From assembly GCA_025353725.1 (NCBI GenBank), contig JANXOF010000037.1, positions 310,001 to 374,000 of the forward strand: a DNA stretch of 64,000 nucleotides, read 5' to 3'. Positions 17,328-26,031 of this stretch are shown here, piece by piece (positions within the stretch are counted from its first letter, which is position 1; each line of letters begins with the position of its first letter). The DNA comes from Polyangiaceae bacterium (GTDB lineage: Bacteria; Myxococcota_A; Polyangia; Polyangiales; Polyangiaceae). The position numbers and the translations under genes were made by a program. A model generated the notes under the pieces. It searched no databases, had not been told where the DNA came from, and saw only the letters and a list, made by a program, of their open reading frames with translations.

Positions 17328-20300
17328 GTGAAAGATCTCGAACTTTTTGTGGTTCCGAGCGAGCGCCAAGTCGAGCGTTTGTCTCTTGATTGTCGGCGCG
17401 CCGAGACGCGAACTTCGCTGCGAACGCGCTTAGCATCCGCGCTGCTGCCCGATGTTGTCTTTGTCGATGCGCAAACGTGTCGGCTGGTGCTTGGCATCGC
17501 TCTCGCGAAGGAGGGAAGACCCGAGGCTACTGGCCAACTCGGTCTCTCTGGCACGGTCGTCGTGGACGCCGCGAACGATACTCTGTTGGCAGCGCTACGG
17601 CAGCGTGGAGGCGCATCGTGGGGGAGGGTTATTTCCGCGCTCGATGAGGCGCTCGCACTTCTCCGCGCGAGGGGGGCTACGGCGGAGCACCTCGACCGCG
17701 TGGCGGGGTCGAATGGCTTCCTTGGCGCGCGCGCACGTACTCTGGCGACAGCCATGCGTTCGCTCGACGCAACCCTTGCGAGGGCGGGCGTTTGCGACGC
17801 TCGGCTCCTCGGCTCCCTGCTTGCCGGAGCGCTTGCTGAAGCCGCGCCGGGAGAGATCGAAGCCCTCGTCGGCGCTCGCCTTCTGCAAGCGAGATGGTTG
17901 CTCGCGTGGGAGCCGTCTGACGTTGCATGGTGGCGAGCGCTTGACGACAAACTTGCGCCTCGTGGCGGTGGCGCAAGGGTCGTGTTGCCGACGTTTGACG
18001 CACCGCTTGCCGCCGGCCGCGCGCGCGATCCGCTTGAGGCGCTTGCGGACGACCTGACGCGCCTTCTCGATGCGCCTGCCGAGACTGAACCAATCACGCC
18101 GGTGCTCGGCGACCTGACGGGGGCAGCTCCGGCGGACGGTGGGCCGCCTATCGATACGGATAGAGTCCGGGTCGTCGTCGCGAGTGATCCGTTGGGCCAG
18201 GCACGGTTCGTCGCTCACGCGGTTTCGGAGGCGCTTGCACAAGGAGCTTGCGTGGAGAAGGTCGTGATCGCCCTTCCGACGATGGCCCCTCGTACCCTGG
18301 CGCCCCTCCGCCGCGCTCTGGATGAGGAGGGTATCGTCTGGCACGAGCCGCACGGGGCGGTTCCTTCTCACACGCCGGTGGTCACGGCGGCTTTTGATGC
18401 GCTCCAAGCGGCCGTCTCGCTCGACCGTCACGCTGTCGCGAAGCTTCTCCGAAGTGGTTGGATTGACGCGGCGCGCGTTGCGGGAGGCGAGCGCCGCGAA
18501 GCTGAACGGCGCGTCTTGAAGATGGCCCGCACGCTCGAGATGTCGGTGACCGCCGCGGGGGCAGACGCAGAGGAACGATTTCTCCGTACAGCGCAGACGG
18601 GCGAGGGGGGCGCTGGTCGCAGGCTTGACGACACCGACGAAGATCGCGCGCGCGACGCCGCCATGGCTTCGCAACTTTTGTCGATGCTTGCCGGTGCTCG
18701 ATGCGCGTCGACGCGCATCGAGCACATTCGTGCTGCTCGCCTCCTGTGGTCGGATTTGGGCCTACGTGCGCGCGCCGGACGCGGTGCGCTCGCTTCGTTC
18801 ACCAGTGATTCTGCTCCGACAGGCGTTTTACGCGCGGAGCGACTTGCGGTTGCGCGCGACGCACGCGCTTGGGAAGCCCTTGATTTCGCGCTCGACCTCT
18901 ACGAGAGCACTGCGGATCGCGTGGACGCGCTCGACGACGCGCTCGACGCGGCCGCGTTTCGCGTCGAGCTTATCGAGCTTATTGACGCGATAGCGCCGAC
19001 CCCGAATGCGGGACGCGCTGGGTCCGTGCGCATCGCGCGCTTGAGCGATGTCGTTGGTGAGCTCACCGATTTTCTTGTCGTGGTCGACGCGAGCGAAGGC
19101 GTATTGCCTCGTGATGACTCACACAATGCGCTCGTGTCGGAGACGCTCTTCGACAGGATCGCAATCGCCAGTGGCGGCGCCTTTATCGTCCCTGTCGCCC
19201 ACGTGCGGAGGCACCGCGAGCTTACCGCTCTCGCGATGGCAGCCTCGGACGCGAGCGCAGTAACCCTTGTTTTCGCTCGTGAAGATGAGACCGGCGCACC
19301 GCTCGCACCCTCCATGGTCATTGATGCTCTCGAACGCGGAGGAGTCGTCGTGGAGACTGCATTCGGCTCTCCCCTGAAGGCGTCCGGCCTTGAGCTTTCC
19401 TTGCGTGTGGCGCGAGAGCGTGAACGCGAGGGTTTTTTCCTCAACCCTTTGCGTCCGCGAACCGAAGTCGTGGGTGACCTGGTGCTCAGAAGTCGAGCGG
19501 CCCAGCTGCTCGCGAGCGAAACCGGCGGTGCGGGTCGAGCGCTCGCCGTGACGAGCCTCGAACGTTTCGCGCGATGCGCGTTCATGGGCTTTGCGCAGGT
19601 CGTTTTGGGCGTTCGCGAGACCGACCAACGGCACGAGCTTCCTGATGCTCGCGAAGAAGGCACGCTGGTTCACGAAACACTTGCCGCGGCGTTCCTCGCA
19701 AGCGTCGACCTTTGGCACCGTCGTCCGCGCCCTGGTGACGACATCCTTTCCCGCGGAACGTTGGCGGCGAATGGGGTTCTCGACCGCTGGCAGGGGCATG
19801 CGCCACTGCGTGCGATGGTCCGGCTTCGTGTTTTTGACTCGATGCGCGCGGTCCTCAGAGTCGCCATTGAGGACGAATCGTGGGACTTCGCCTTTGCTGA
19901 GCAGCCGTTCGGGGCGAAGAGTCTTGGCGCTTGGAGAGCTTTGGATATCGTCAGTGACGACGTTTTCCTGTCCCTGCGTGGGTCCATCGATCGCGTCGAT
20001 CGCGAGCACGACGGGCAGCGTGTTCGCGTTATTGACTATAAACTCCGAAAGACCACCGTCGCCGACGCCGGTCGTTCTCTCGGCGAGACCGCCTTACAGG
20101 TCCCACTCTACGCACGGGTCGCCGCTACCGCGCTCGGGTTATCTGCGACGGGGGCCTACAGGCCGACGCAAGCAAGCGACGTTGGCCTCGACGTGAAGCC
20201 AAGCAAGCAAGCGGCCCAACGTATGAATGATTTAGTGGCATGTCGTGGAAGTGGGCTCTCGGAGATTGAGCGCCGCGCTCTCGCGATCGTCGCAAGCGCT

Positions 20301-20456
20301 CGCTCCGGCGCTCTCGCGCCTGTCCCGGCGCAGGAAGGTCAATGCCGTTTGTGCGCGATAAGCGGGGCCTGCCGTAAGCCGCGCTTTGCCATGTCGCCGC
20401 TCGACGACGACTTGGATGACGGAGATGGGCAAGGTTCGGCTCCCTCGGCGTCCTGA
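17328..20456 (+). CDS. AddB-like subunit with PD-(D/E)XK nuclease and Fe-S cysteines
   Basis: The 1042-residue protein resembles the AddB/RecC-like partner of a double-strand-break resection complex. The N-terminal helicase-like part has no recognisable GxGKT P-loop, as in many inactivated partners. The C-terminal third is a RecB-type nuclease: GTLVHETLAAAF near 785, and VIDYKLRKT near 902 with the catalytic Asp and Lys. Cysteines at about 749 (RCAF) and the cluster QCRLCAISGAC (about 1006-1015) match the four-Cys iron-sulphur staple of AddB nucleases. GTG 17328 starts 14 bp after the transglycosylase stop. The following gene, 27 bp downstream, encodes the helicase subunit. Confidence 0.82.
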   Translation: MKDLELFVVPSERQVERLSLDCRRAETRTSLRTRLASALLPDVVFVDAQTCRLVLGIALAKEGRPEATGQLGLSGTVVVDAANDTLLAALRQRGGASWGRVISALDEALALLRARGATAEHLDRVAGSNGFLGARARTLATAMRSLDATLARAGVCDARLLGSLLAGALAEAAPGEIEALVGARLLQARWLLAWEPSDVAWWRALDDKLAPRGGGARVVLPTFDAPLAAGRARDPLEALADDLTRLLDAPAETEPITPVLGDLTGAAPADGGPPIDTDRVRVVVASDPLGQARFVAHAVSEALAQGACVEKVVIALPTMAPRTLAPLRRALDEEGIVWHEPHGAVPSHTPVVTAAFDALQAAVSLDRHAVAKLLRSGWIDAARVAGGERREAERRVLKMARTLEMSVTAAGADAEERFLRTAQTGEGGAGRRLDDTDEDRARDAAMASQLLSMLAGARCASTRIEHIRAARLLWSDLGLRARAGRGALASFTSDSAPTGVLRAERLAVARDARAWEALDFALDLYESTADRVDALDDALDAAAFRVELIELIDAIAPTPNAGRAGSVRIARLSDVVGELTDFLVVVDASEGVLPRDDSHNALVSETLFDRIAIASGGAFIVPVAHVRRHRELTALAMAASDASAVTLVFAREDETGAPLAPSMVIDALERGGVVVETAFGSPLKASGLELSLRVAREREREGFFLNPLRPRTEVVGDLVLRSRAAQLLASETGGAGRALAVTSLERFARCAFMGFAQVVLGVRETDQRHELPDAREEGTLVHETLAAAFLASVDLWHRRPRPGDDILSRGTLAANGVLDRWQGHAPLRAMVRLRVFDSMRAVLRVAIEDESWDFAFAEQPFGAKSLGAWRALDIVSDDVFLSLRGSIDRVDREHDGQRVRVIDYKLRKTTVADAGRSLGETALQVPLYARVAATALGLSATGAYRPTQASDVGLDVKPSKQAAQRMNDLVACRGSGLSEIERRALAIVASARSGALAPVPAQEGQCRLCAISGACRKPRFAMSPLDDDLDDGDGQGSAPSAS

Positions 20457-20483
20457 GGCTCAACGGTGGTATAGCAAGCACCC

Positions 20484-23400
20484 GTGATTCTCGATCAGGA
20501 CAGAGTCTACGCCATGCCCCGAAACCTTGTGCTCGCTGCGAGTGCCGGGACCGGAAAGACGCACGCGCTTGTGGGCGTTGTCGTGAATCTTGTTATCCGA
20601 GATCGACCTCTCAAACTGAGCGATCGCGATCCGGCCACACCTCTCGATCCATCCCGCATTGTGGCGACCACGTTCAGTCGTAAGGCGGCCGCAGAGATCC
20701 GGACGCGCGTAACGCAGGAGCTCGAGCGGCTTGCGCTGGCGCCTGAGACGTCTGCCTACGCGGCCAGTCTTCGCGGCGACGGCATCCCGGCGAACCTTGG
20801 AGTGACCACCCTTTCATCGGAGGAGATACGTCTGCGCGCCGGACGTGCGCTAACGGGTCTTCGGTCAGCTCGGATAGGTACGCTTCATAGCTTCGCGACC
20901 GGCATCGTGCGGGCTCACGCGATCGAGCTCGGTCTCGGACCAGGGTTCGAGCTTGCGAGTGAGGCTGATGCTCGCGCGCGTGCCGACGACGCGATAGCGC
21001 GCGCCCTCGAGGCTTCGCTCGTAGCCTCGCCCTTCGTGGTCCGCAGCCTCGCCGAGGCCGCCGGCGGAATTGGAGCGCTCGTCGATCAGCTCCGCTGGAT
21101 TCTCTCGCGACTCGAAGAGGACGGTCGCGCGGCGAAAGACCTCGCGCTCCCCACCACGGATGTGGAGCAACTCGAGGCGTCGATGACTACGCTCACGGAG
21201 CACGCGAGGTCACTCGCGTCGACACCGCGCTTTGAGGCCGCAGCGCGAGATCTCGTCGCGGCTTGGCATCGCGGCGACGAAGCTGCCGTCGAGCTTGCTG
21301 CTGTCGCTTTCTGTTCGTTGCCTGCGACGGGAAAGAAGTCCCCCGAACTCGATGCGTTCGCCGAATTCCGCAGGGCGCTCGTCGGCACTACGAACGACGA
21401 AAAGGGCCGCCGCCTCGCTCGTGCCTTTGGTATCCGCCACTCTTTTGTCGCTCATGCAAGCGTCGTTCGTGACGTTCTTGGTGCTGCCGAGACCGAAATC
21501 GAACGAGCCAGTCGTGCTGAGGCTTCGGTAGGCTTTGGCGAGGTCTTGCGCGCAGCGCGTGAGCTCCTCCGCGATCGACCTGACGTCGCAGAGGAAATCG
21601 GTGCTTCCGTTGATGCGCTTTTGGTCGACGAGTTCCAAGATACGTCGCGCGTTCAGCGCGACCTCGTTCAGCTCCTCTGGGCGAGAAGCGATGAACGAAA
21701 GGTCGGAGTGATTCCTTCTCTCGCGGCCGTGCGCGATGGCGGCCTTCTCGTTGTCGGCGACCGCAAGCAATCGATCTACGGCTTTCGTGGGGCGGATGTC
21801 GGTGTCTTTGCGGAGCTCGCGGTCGGTCTTGCAGGAGCACCCGCGCGCGAGGCACTCGGAATTCCGGACGGCATCACGTGGGAGCCCCGAGAACCGCTCG
21901 CCGACTTCTGCGCACTTCGCCACAACCGACGGAGCGTTCCCGAAGTGCTGGCTTTCGCGAACGCCTTTAGCCCGCGAAGGTTTTGCCCAGGTGCCACTTC
22001 CGCCGAACTCTACGAAATAGTCTACGTTCCATCGACGGAGGACCTCCTTACGCCACCCGAACGTGAGAGCGCTGCAGCTGGTGCCTCCGAGGCACACACG
22101 ACTTGGCTGCGCATTCGCTCGAAGGGGGCTTCGTCGTCTCGATTGGAGGAGGCCCTGGTCATCTCCGAGCGCATTCGTGCAATTTGCATGGGAACGCTCC
22201 GAATCGGCGACGAGCTCAGGCCTGTCCTCTGGCGCGACGTCGCCGTCCTCGCCACGACGAACGGAATGCTCGATGCCGTCGCGTTCGCTCTCGCTCAGGC
22301 GGATATCCCCTATGTCGTTGCTGGCAAGAGCTTCTTTCTCACGCGTGAGGTCCGAGATCTCGCTGCGATGCTCTCGTTCGTGCTCGAGCCGTCCGATAGA
22401 CTCGCCATGCTCGAAGTTTTGCGTGGGCCGTGGGTGGGTGTTCACGACGAAACACTTCTTGGTTTGACACTCGCCGGCGCCGGAATCGTCCCGCCCTATG
22501 CGTGGTCCGCCCCGCCTCAGCCCGACTTGGTGCGGGTCGAGGACCGCGCGAGGCTCAACGAGATGGCGTCTCTCGTCACCGAGCTCGCTCGATGCGCCAG
22601 CCGTATCGGGCCGGGTGCAATCTTGCGCGAGGCCGTCCGCGCGAGCGGATTCGAGGAAGTCCTTGCGTTGCTTCCGCGCGGCGCGCAGCGCGTCGCGAAC
22701 GTGCGCAAGCTCCTTGCTATCGCCGACAGCCACCATGACGCTCGCGCCTTCCGGAAGTGGTTGGTCGATGCGTCCGAGCAAGAGCTCGCCGAATCGGAGG
22801 CGGCGACTTTTTCGAAGGACGATGACGCCGTGAGGTTGCTCACGGTGCACGCGAGCAAGGGCTTGGACTTTCCAGTCGTGTTCGTGCCCGAGATCGGGGC
22901 TGCGCTGCCGCGTTCGTCGAAAGGCGCCGTGCGGATTTTGCTCGGGGCTGGAAATGACGCGAACGTCGTCACCGTGCGCGCCGCCGACGCGACTGGAATT
23001 GTCCTCGAGTCCCCCTCGTTCGCGCATGCGTACGCGACTGCACGGAGGCGTGACCGCGCGGAACGTCAGCGGCTGGCGTACGTTGCCATTACGCGGGCCG
23101 CTGACGCCATGTTTTTGGTCGGCGGGAAGGCCCGTGTCAGCAAGAGCGACGTGGGCTCGTCGACGCTCGCCGTCCTCGATGACATCGCTCTCGACGCGGG
23201 CGCGCTCGCGTTGGCATCGCTCGCAGTGGAGGATGTCGACGTGCCTGCGCCGACCCTCCGCGGCGGTGAGCCGACGTTCGATGAACTCGCCATTGCCCAC
23301 GTGCCGCGGCCTTCGTTCGTTCCTGCCTGGCGACACCTTTCGATCGCTCCGACCGCGCTTGCCGATTTCAGTCACTGTGCTCGGCGCTTTGAACTCGTTC

Positions 23401-24188
23401 ACCTCCTCGGACTTCCCGAACACGTTCGTGGTGCGCGCGCGGTGGGCGCTATCCGGATCGCGAGTACACTCGACGCCCGCACTCAAGGAACCCTTGCGCA
23501 CGCCGTGCTCGAACGCGTTGACGCAAGCGCCTTTGGTGGACACGACGCAGAGGCCGCCGCGAGCCGAGCCCTCGTCGCAGAGGGGGTGCCGGTGGAGCAC
23601 TCTTCTCATGCCCTCATCGTCGCGCGTGTGGCTCGATTTCTCGGTAGTTCGTACGCGCAGTCCATTGCCCGAGTCGGGGCCGAGGTTCGGCGTGAGGTCG
23701 CGTTCGTCCTTTCGCAAGGCGACGCGGAGGGGCGACAGGTCGTCTTGCGCGGGAGTGTGGACTTGGTTGTCGCGTGGCCCGATGGCGCCGTCGATGTCGT
23801 CGACTATAAAAGCGCGCGCCGCGGAGCAGACGAGGCCTACGCATTTCAGCTCGACGTTTACGCGCGGGCGATGCGCGAGATGTTTCCGAGCTCCGCAAGG
23901 CTCCGTGCTGGTCTGATCTACCTTGGCGGAGAAGGGGCTACGGGCGACCCGATGTGGCGCATCTTGCCCGATGAACGGGTCGTTGCGGCGAGGCTCGCTT
24001 CGCTTGGGGATCGCCTCGTGCGTGCGAGGTGGGAGGACACCTTCCCGCGCGTTCCGCTCGATCGCTGCGCGTCGATTCACTGCGGATTTATCGGCCGCTG
24101 TCATGCGTCCACAGTCCTCGCGGGGATTCGTGAAGAGCCTTCGGAGAATGGGACGGAAGAAAATCCCTCACGTGCGACAACGACGTGA
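20484..24188 (+). CDS. AddA-like UvrD/Rep helicase-nuclease subunit
   Basis: The 1234-residue protein is the ATP-driven helicase-nuclease partner for double-strand-break resection. Walker A is ASAGTGKT at about 19-26; the Walker B-like DALLVDEFQDTSR is near 380; GDRKQSIYGFRGAD near 425 and LTVHASKGLDFPVVFVPE near 785 are UvrD-family motifs. The C-terminal nuclease has VVDYKSARRG near 1109 followed by AYAFQLDVYA. Unusually for the helicase subunit, four cysteines are placed as in Fe-S nucleases: one near 965 (HCARRFEL) and three in DRCASIHCGFIGRC near 1194-1206. Its last 88 bp overlap radC on the opposite strand. Confidence 0.87.
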   Translation: MILDQDRVYAMPRNLVLAASAGTGKTHALVGVVVNLVIRDRPLKLSDRDPATPLDPSRIVATTFSRKAAAEIRTRVTQELERLALAPETSAYAASLRGDGIPANLGVTTLSSEEIRLRAGRALTGLRSARIGTLHSFATGIVRAHAIELGLGPGFELASEADARARADDAIARALEASLVASPFVVRSLAEAAGGIGALVDQLRWILSRLEEDGRAAKDLALPTTDVEQLEASMTTLTEHARSLASTPRFEAAARDLVAAWHRGDEAAVELAAVAFCSLPATGKKSPELDAFAEFRRALVGTTNDEKGRRLARAFGIRHSFVAHASVVRDVLGAAETEIERASRAEASVGFGEVLRAARELLRDRPDVAEEIGASVDALLVDEFQDTSRVQRDLVQLLWARSDERKVGVIPSLAAVRDGGLLVVGDRKQSIYGFRGADVGVFAELAVGLAGAPAREALGIPDGITWEPREPLADFCALRHNRRSVPEVLAFANAFSPRRFCPGATSAELYEIVYVPSTEDLLTPPERESAAAGASEAHTTWLRIRSKGASSSRLEEALVISERIRAICMGTLRIGDELRPVLWRDVAVLATTNGMLDAVAFALAQADIPYVVAGKSFFLTREVRDLAAMLSFVLEPSDRLAMLEVLRGPWVGVHDETLLGLTLAGAGIVPPYAWSAPPQPDLVRVEDRARLNEMASLVTELARCASRIGPGAILREAVRASGFEEVLALLPRGAQRVANVRKLLAIADSHHDARAFRKWLVDASEQELAESEAATFSKDDDAVRLLTVHASKGLDFPVVFVPEIGAALPRSSKGAVRILLGAGNDANVVTVRAADATGIVLESPSFAHAYATARRRDRAERQRLAYVAITRAADAMFLVGGKARVSKSDVGSSTLAVLDDIALDAGALALASLAVEDVDVPAPTLRGGEPTFDELAIAHVPRPSFVPAWRHLSIAPTALADFSHCARRFELVHLLGLPEHVRGARAVGAIRIASTLDARTQGTLAHAVLERVDASAFGGHDAEAAASRALVAEGVPVEHSSHALIVARVARFLGSSYAQSIARVGAEVRREVAFVLSQGDAEGRQVVLRGSVDLVVAWPDGAVDVVDYKSARRGADEAYAFQLDVYARAMREMFPSSARLRAGLIYLGGEGATGDPMWRILPDERVVAARLASLGDRLVRARWEDTFPRVPLDRCASIHCGFIGRCHASTVLAGIREEPSENGTEENPSRATTT

Positions 24189-24796
24189 TCGAGTAGCGGC
24201 ATTCCGACGACTGCTGCAGCCAACGCTACGCGTCGGGTAAATTCGATGTCTTCTACGCTAGGCGTTGAGTCGCCACTCGGATGGTTGTGTACGAGGACGA
24301 ACGCGCTCGCGGAAGCACGTAACGCAAGGCGCAGCGGATCGGCCGGGCGCACGCCCATTCCGTGAAGGCCTCCCTTGGCGACGCACCGTACCGCGCGAAG
24401 GCGACTTCGCCCGTCGAGCGCAAGCAACCAAAGTTCTTCGTGGTCAAGCGCTGACAATCGATTGGACGCCCAGAGGGCAACGTCCGCGCTGTTCGCAATG
24501 GACACCGGGGCTGCGGTGTCGCACGCCGCGCGCCGTCCAAGCTCGAAAGCTGCCGCGACCCGTCGTGCGCAAGCGTTCGGCGTAAGTCGCAAGCGGCGCG
24601 CGCTCGTAAGCCGTTCTTCGAGTTCATCGAGGGTTGCTCGCGCGACGCCGCCGATTCCGCCTAGGCCGCTAAGAAGGGACGCGCCTACCTCCGTCGTGCC
24701 GACCTCCCTTGGTCCGCGGGTTGGAGCCGCGTCGAGCAGTGCGGCGAGAAGCCGTTCGCTCGGCCAATTATCAAGATCGACAGCGGAATTTATCAT
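24101..24796 (-). CDS. radC: RadC-type JAB1/MPN domain protein
   Basis: The 231-residue protein has the RadC layout: an N-terminal helix-hairpin-helix-like region (about 35-100, with GGIGGVARATLDEL), then a JAB1/MPN metalloprotease-like domain. The metal site motif HNHPSGDSTPSVEDIEF (about 173-189) is complete, and an upstream acidic residue lies in the EELWLLALDGRS strand. RadC proteins were first linked to DNA repair, but their biochemical role is unsettled. The gene is convergent with the helicase-nuclease gene and shares 88 bp with it, so its last 29 codons are read antisense to that gene's end. Confidence 0.9.
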   Translation of the reverse strand: MINSAVDLDNWPSERLLAALLDAAPTRGPREVGTTEVGASLLSGLGGIGGVARATLDELEERLTSARRLRLTPNACARRVAAAFELGRRAACDTAAPVSIANSADVALWASNRLSALDHEELWLLALDGRSRLRAVRCVAKGGLHGMGVRPADPLRLALRASASAFVLVHNHPSGDSTPSVEDIEFTRRVALAAAVVGMPLLDHVVVAREGFSSVPFSEGSSRIPARTVDA

Positions 24797-24920
24797 GTTA
24801 GCGCTGGAGCAATCCGTGTGCCGCTAACCGACGGCTCGTAATTTCACGTAGCCTCGCGAGTGACCCACGTGTCTCGGACACCGCCGCCCTTGGCCACGCA
24901 CAACCGTTCACCGTACTTGG

Positions 24921-25889
24921 CTAGAGGTCCAGGCAGATTCCGAACTTGGGATCGCTGAAAACTGTACTGGTCCGGCAAACCTGCATAGGCCCGCATGCCG
25001 TTCCGTCCGCTTTGCAAAGCGCAAAGCATTTTCTATTACCAGGCTGGCCGAGGCACGTGAGCCGATTCGAACAGCGAACGTCGTCGCAGGCGCTACCCGC
25101 CTGCCTGTCGCCGAGGCCAACGCACCCCGTAGTACCCGTTTCCGTGACGACAGCGCACGTTTCGTTGGCCCCGCAGTCACCTTCTCGAAGTAGCTCGCAA
25201 GGTTTTAACGGCATGCATACGGGCGCTGTGGTGCCACTGCCCGCCAGCGTTTGGATGTCGCAAAACGTCGCACCGCCGGAGCCTGATGTCTGCGCTTTGC
25301 AAGTTCCGTTGCAGCAATAGTGGCGGCATCTCTTCGCCCCGCTCTCTTCCAGAATGCAATCCAGTCCGGCCCCACAGTCGGCACTTACTTCACATGCGTC
25401 GCTCCCGCCGGCCTTCCCGGCTCCGTTTACCTCGCATGTTGCGATTCGTTGGCCGTCCTTCTGGACGATGCGGCAAGCGTTCCGCGCCGTGCCCTCGCCC
25501 GCGTCAGGCTCGCTCGAGGCCGACGCGCATTCGAATGCACCGGTCGTTTGCGTGCGCCGATCGTCATCCGGCATGCAGGTTTCACGCACGCGGCACAACG
25601 GATTGCCTCGATACAGAGACGGAAGAGTGGCTCCCGAGTCGGTAAGCTGGGTGGTTGGCGAGCCTCCGCTTGTGTCGCCTGGAGAGTTGGGCCGCTCGCT
25701 CTTTTCGTCGCCCACCGCGCCATGACTCGAGCAACCGCCACTGGATAGCGGGCCGACAAGACCCAAAAGCGCTGCGAGCCTCAGAACGATGGCTGTGTGG
25801 GTACGGTTTTTAAGCAGCAACAAGGAAGGCCGCCAAGGCGAAGGAGAAAAGGCCGAACGCGGTCGCCGATCCGTGCTCCTGCTTTTCAC
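24921..25889 (-). CDS. Cys-rich lipoprotein with Dickkopf-like repeats
   Basis: The 322-residue protein has a basic N-terminus of about 33 residues before the hydrophobic core (VLRLAALLGLVGPL) and a lipobox-like SGGC near residue 53, so the true start may be somewhat downstream. The mature protein is Ser/Gly-rich and then Cys-rich. Repeated units such as CEVSADCGAGLDCI, CELLREGDCGANETC and CGPMQVCRTS show the disulphide spacing of secreted proteins common in myxobacteria. It is expected at the cell surface, stabilised by disulphides. The function is unknown. It reads in the same direction as the envelope operon upstream but is separated from it by 142 bp. Confidence 0.7.
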   Translation of the reverse strand: MKSRSTDRRPRSAFSPSPWRPSLLLLKNRTHTAIVLRLAALLGLVGPLSSGGCSSHGAVGDEKSERPNSPGDTSGGSPTTQLTDSGATLPSLYRGNPLCRVRETCMPDDDRRTQTTGAFECASASSEPDAGEGTARNACRIVQKDGQRIATCEVNGAGKAGGSDACEVSADCGAGLDCILEESGAKRCRHYCCNGTCKAQTSGSGGATFCDIQTLAGSGTTAPVCMPLKPCELLREGDCGANETCAVVTETGTTGCVGLGDRQAGSACDDVRCSNRLTCLGQPGNRKCFALCKADGTACGPMQVCRTSTVFSDPKFGICLDL

Positions 25890-26031
25890 ACGTTATGCCA
25901 ACAATCGCGGACTTTAGCATGGCTTGTAAATGTGCCTATAACTCCACATTAAACTCTCGCCAAAGCGCGACAATGCTGGGTCCGCCATGACTGCGGTGTC
26001 GCGGTGAGCCAGAACCGTGCGCCGCCAGGAC

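Noticed and set aside
21210-24104. A 964-codon open frame antisense to the AddA-like gene
   Set aside because: The translation is rich in Arg, His and Glu with no recognisable fold, and high GC suppresses stops on the opposite strand. The sense strand shows clear helicase and nuclease motifs.
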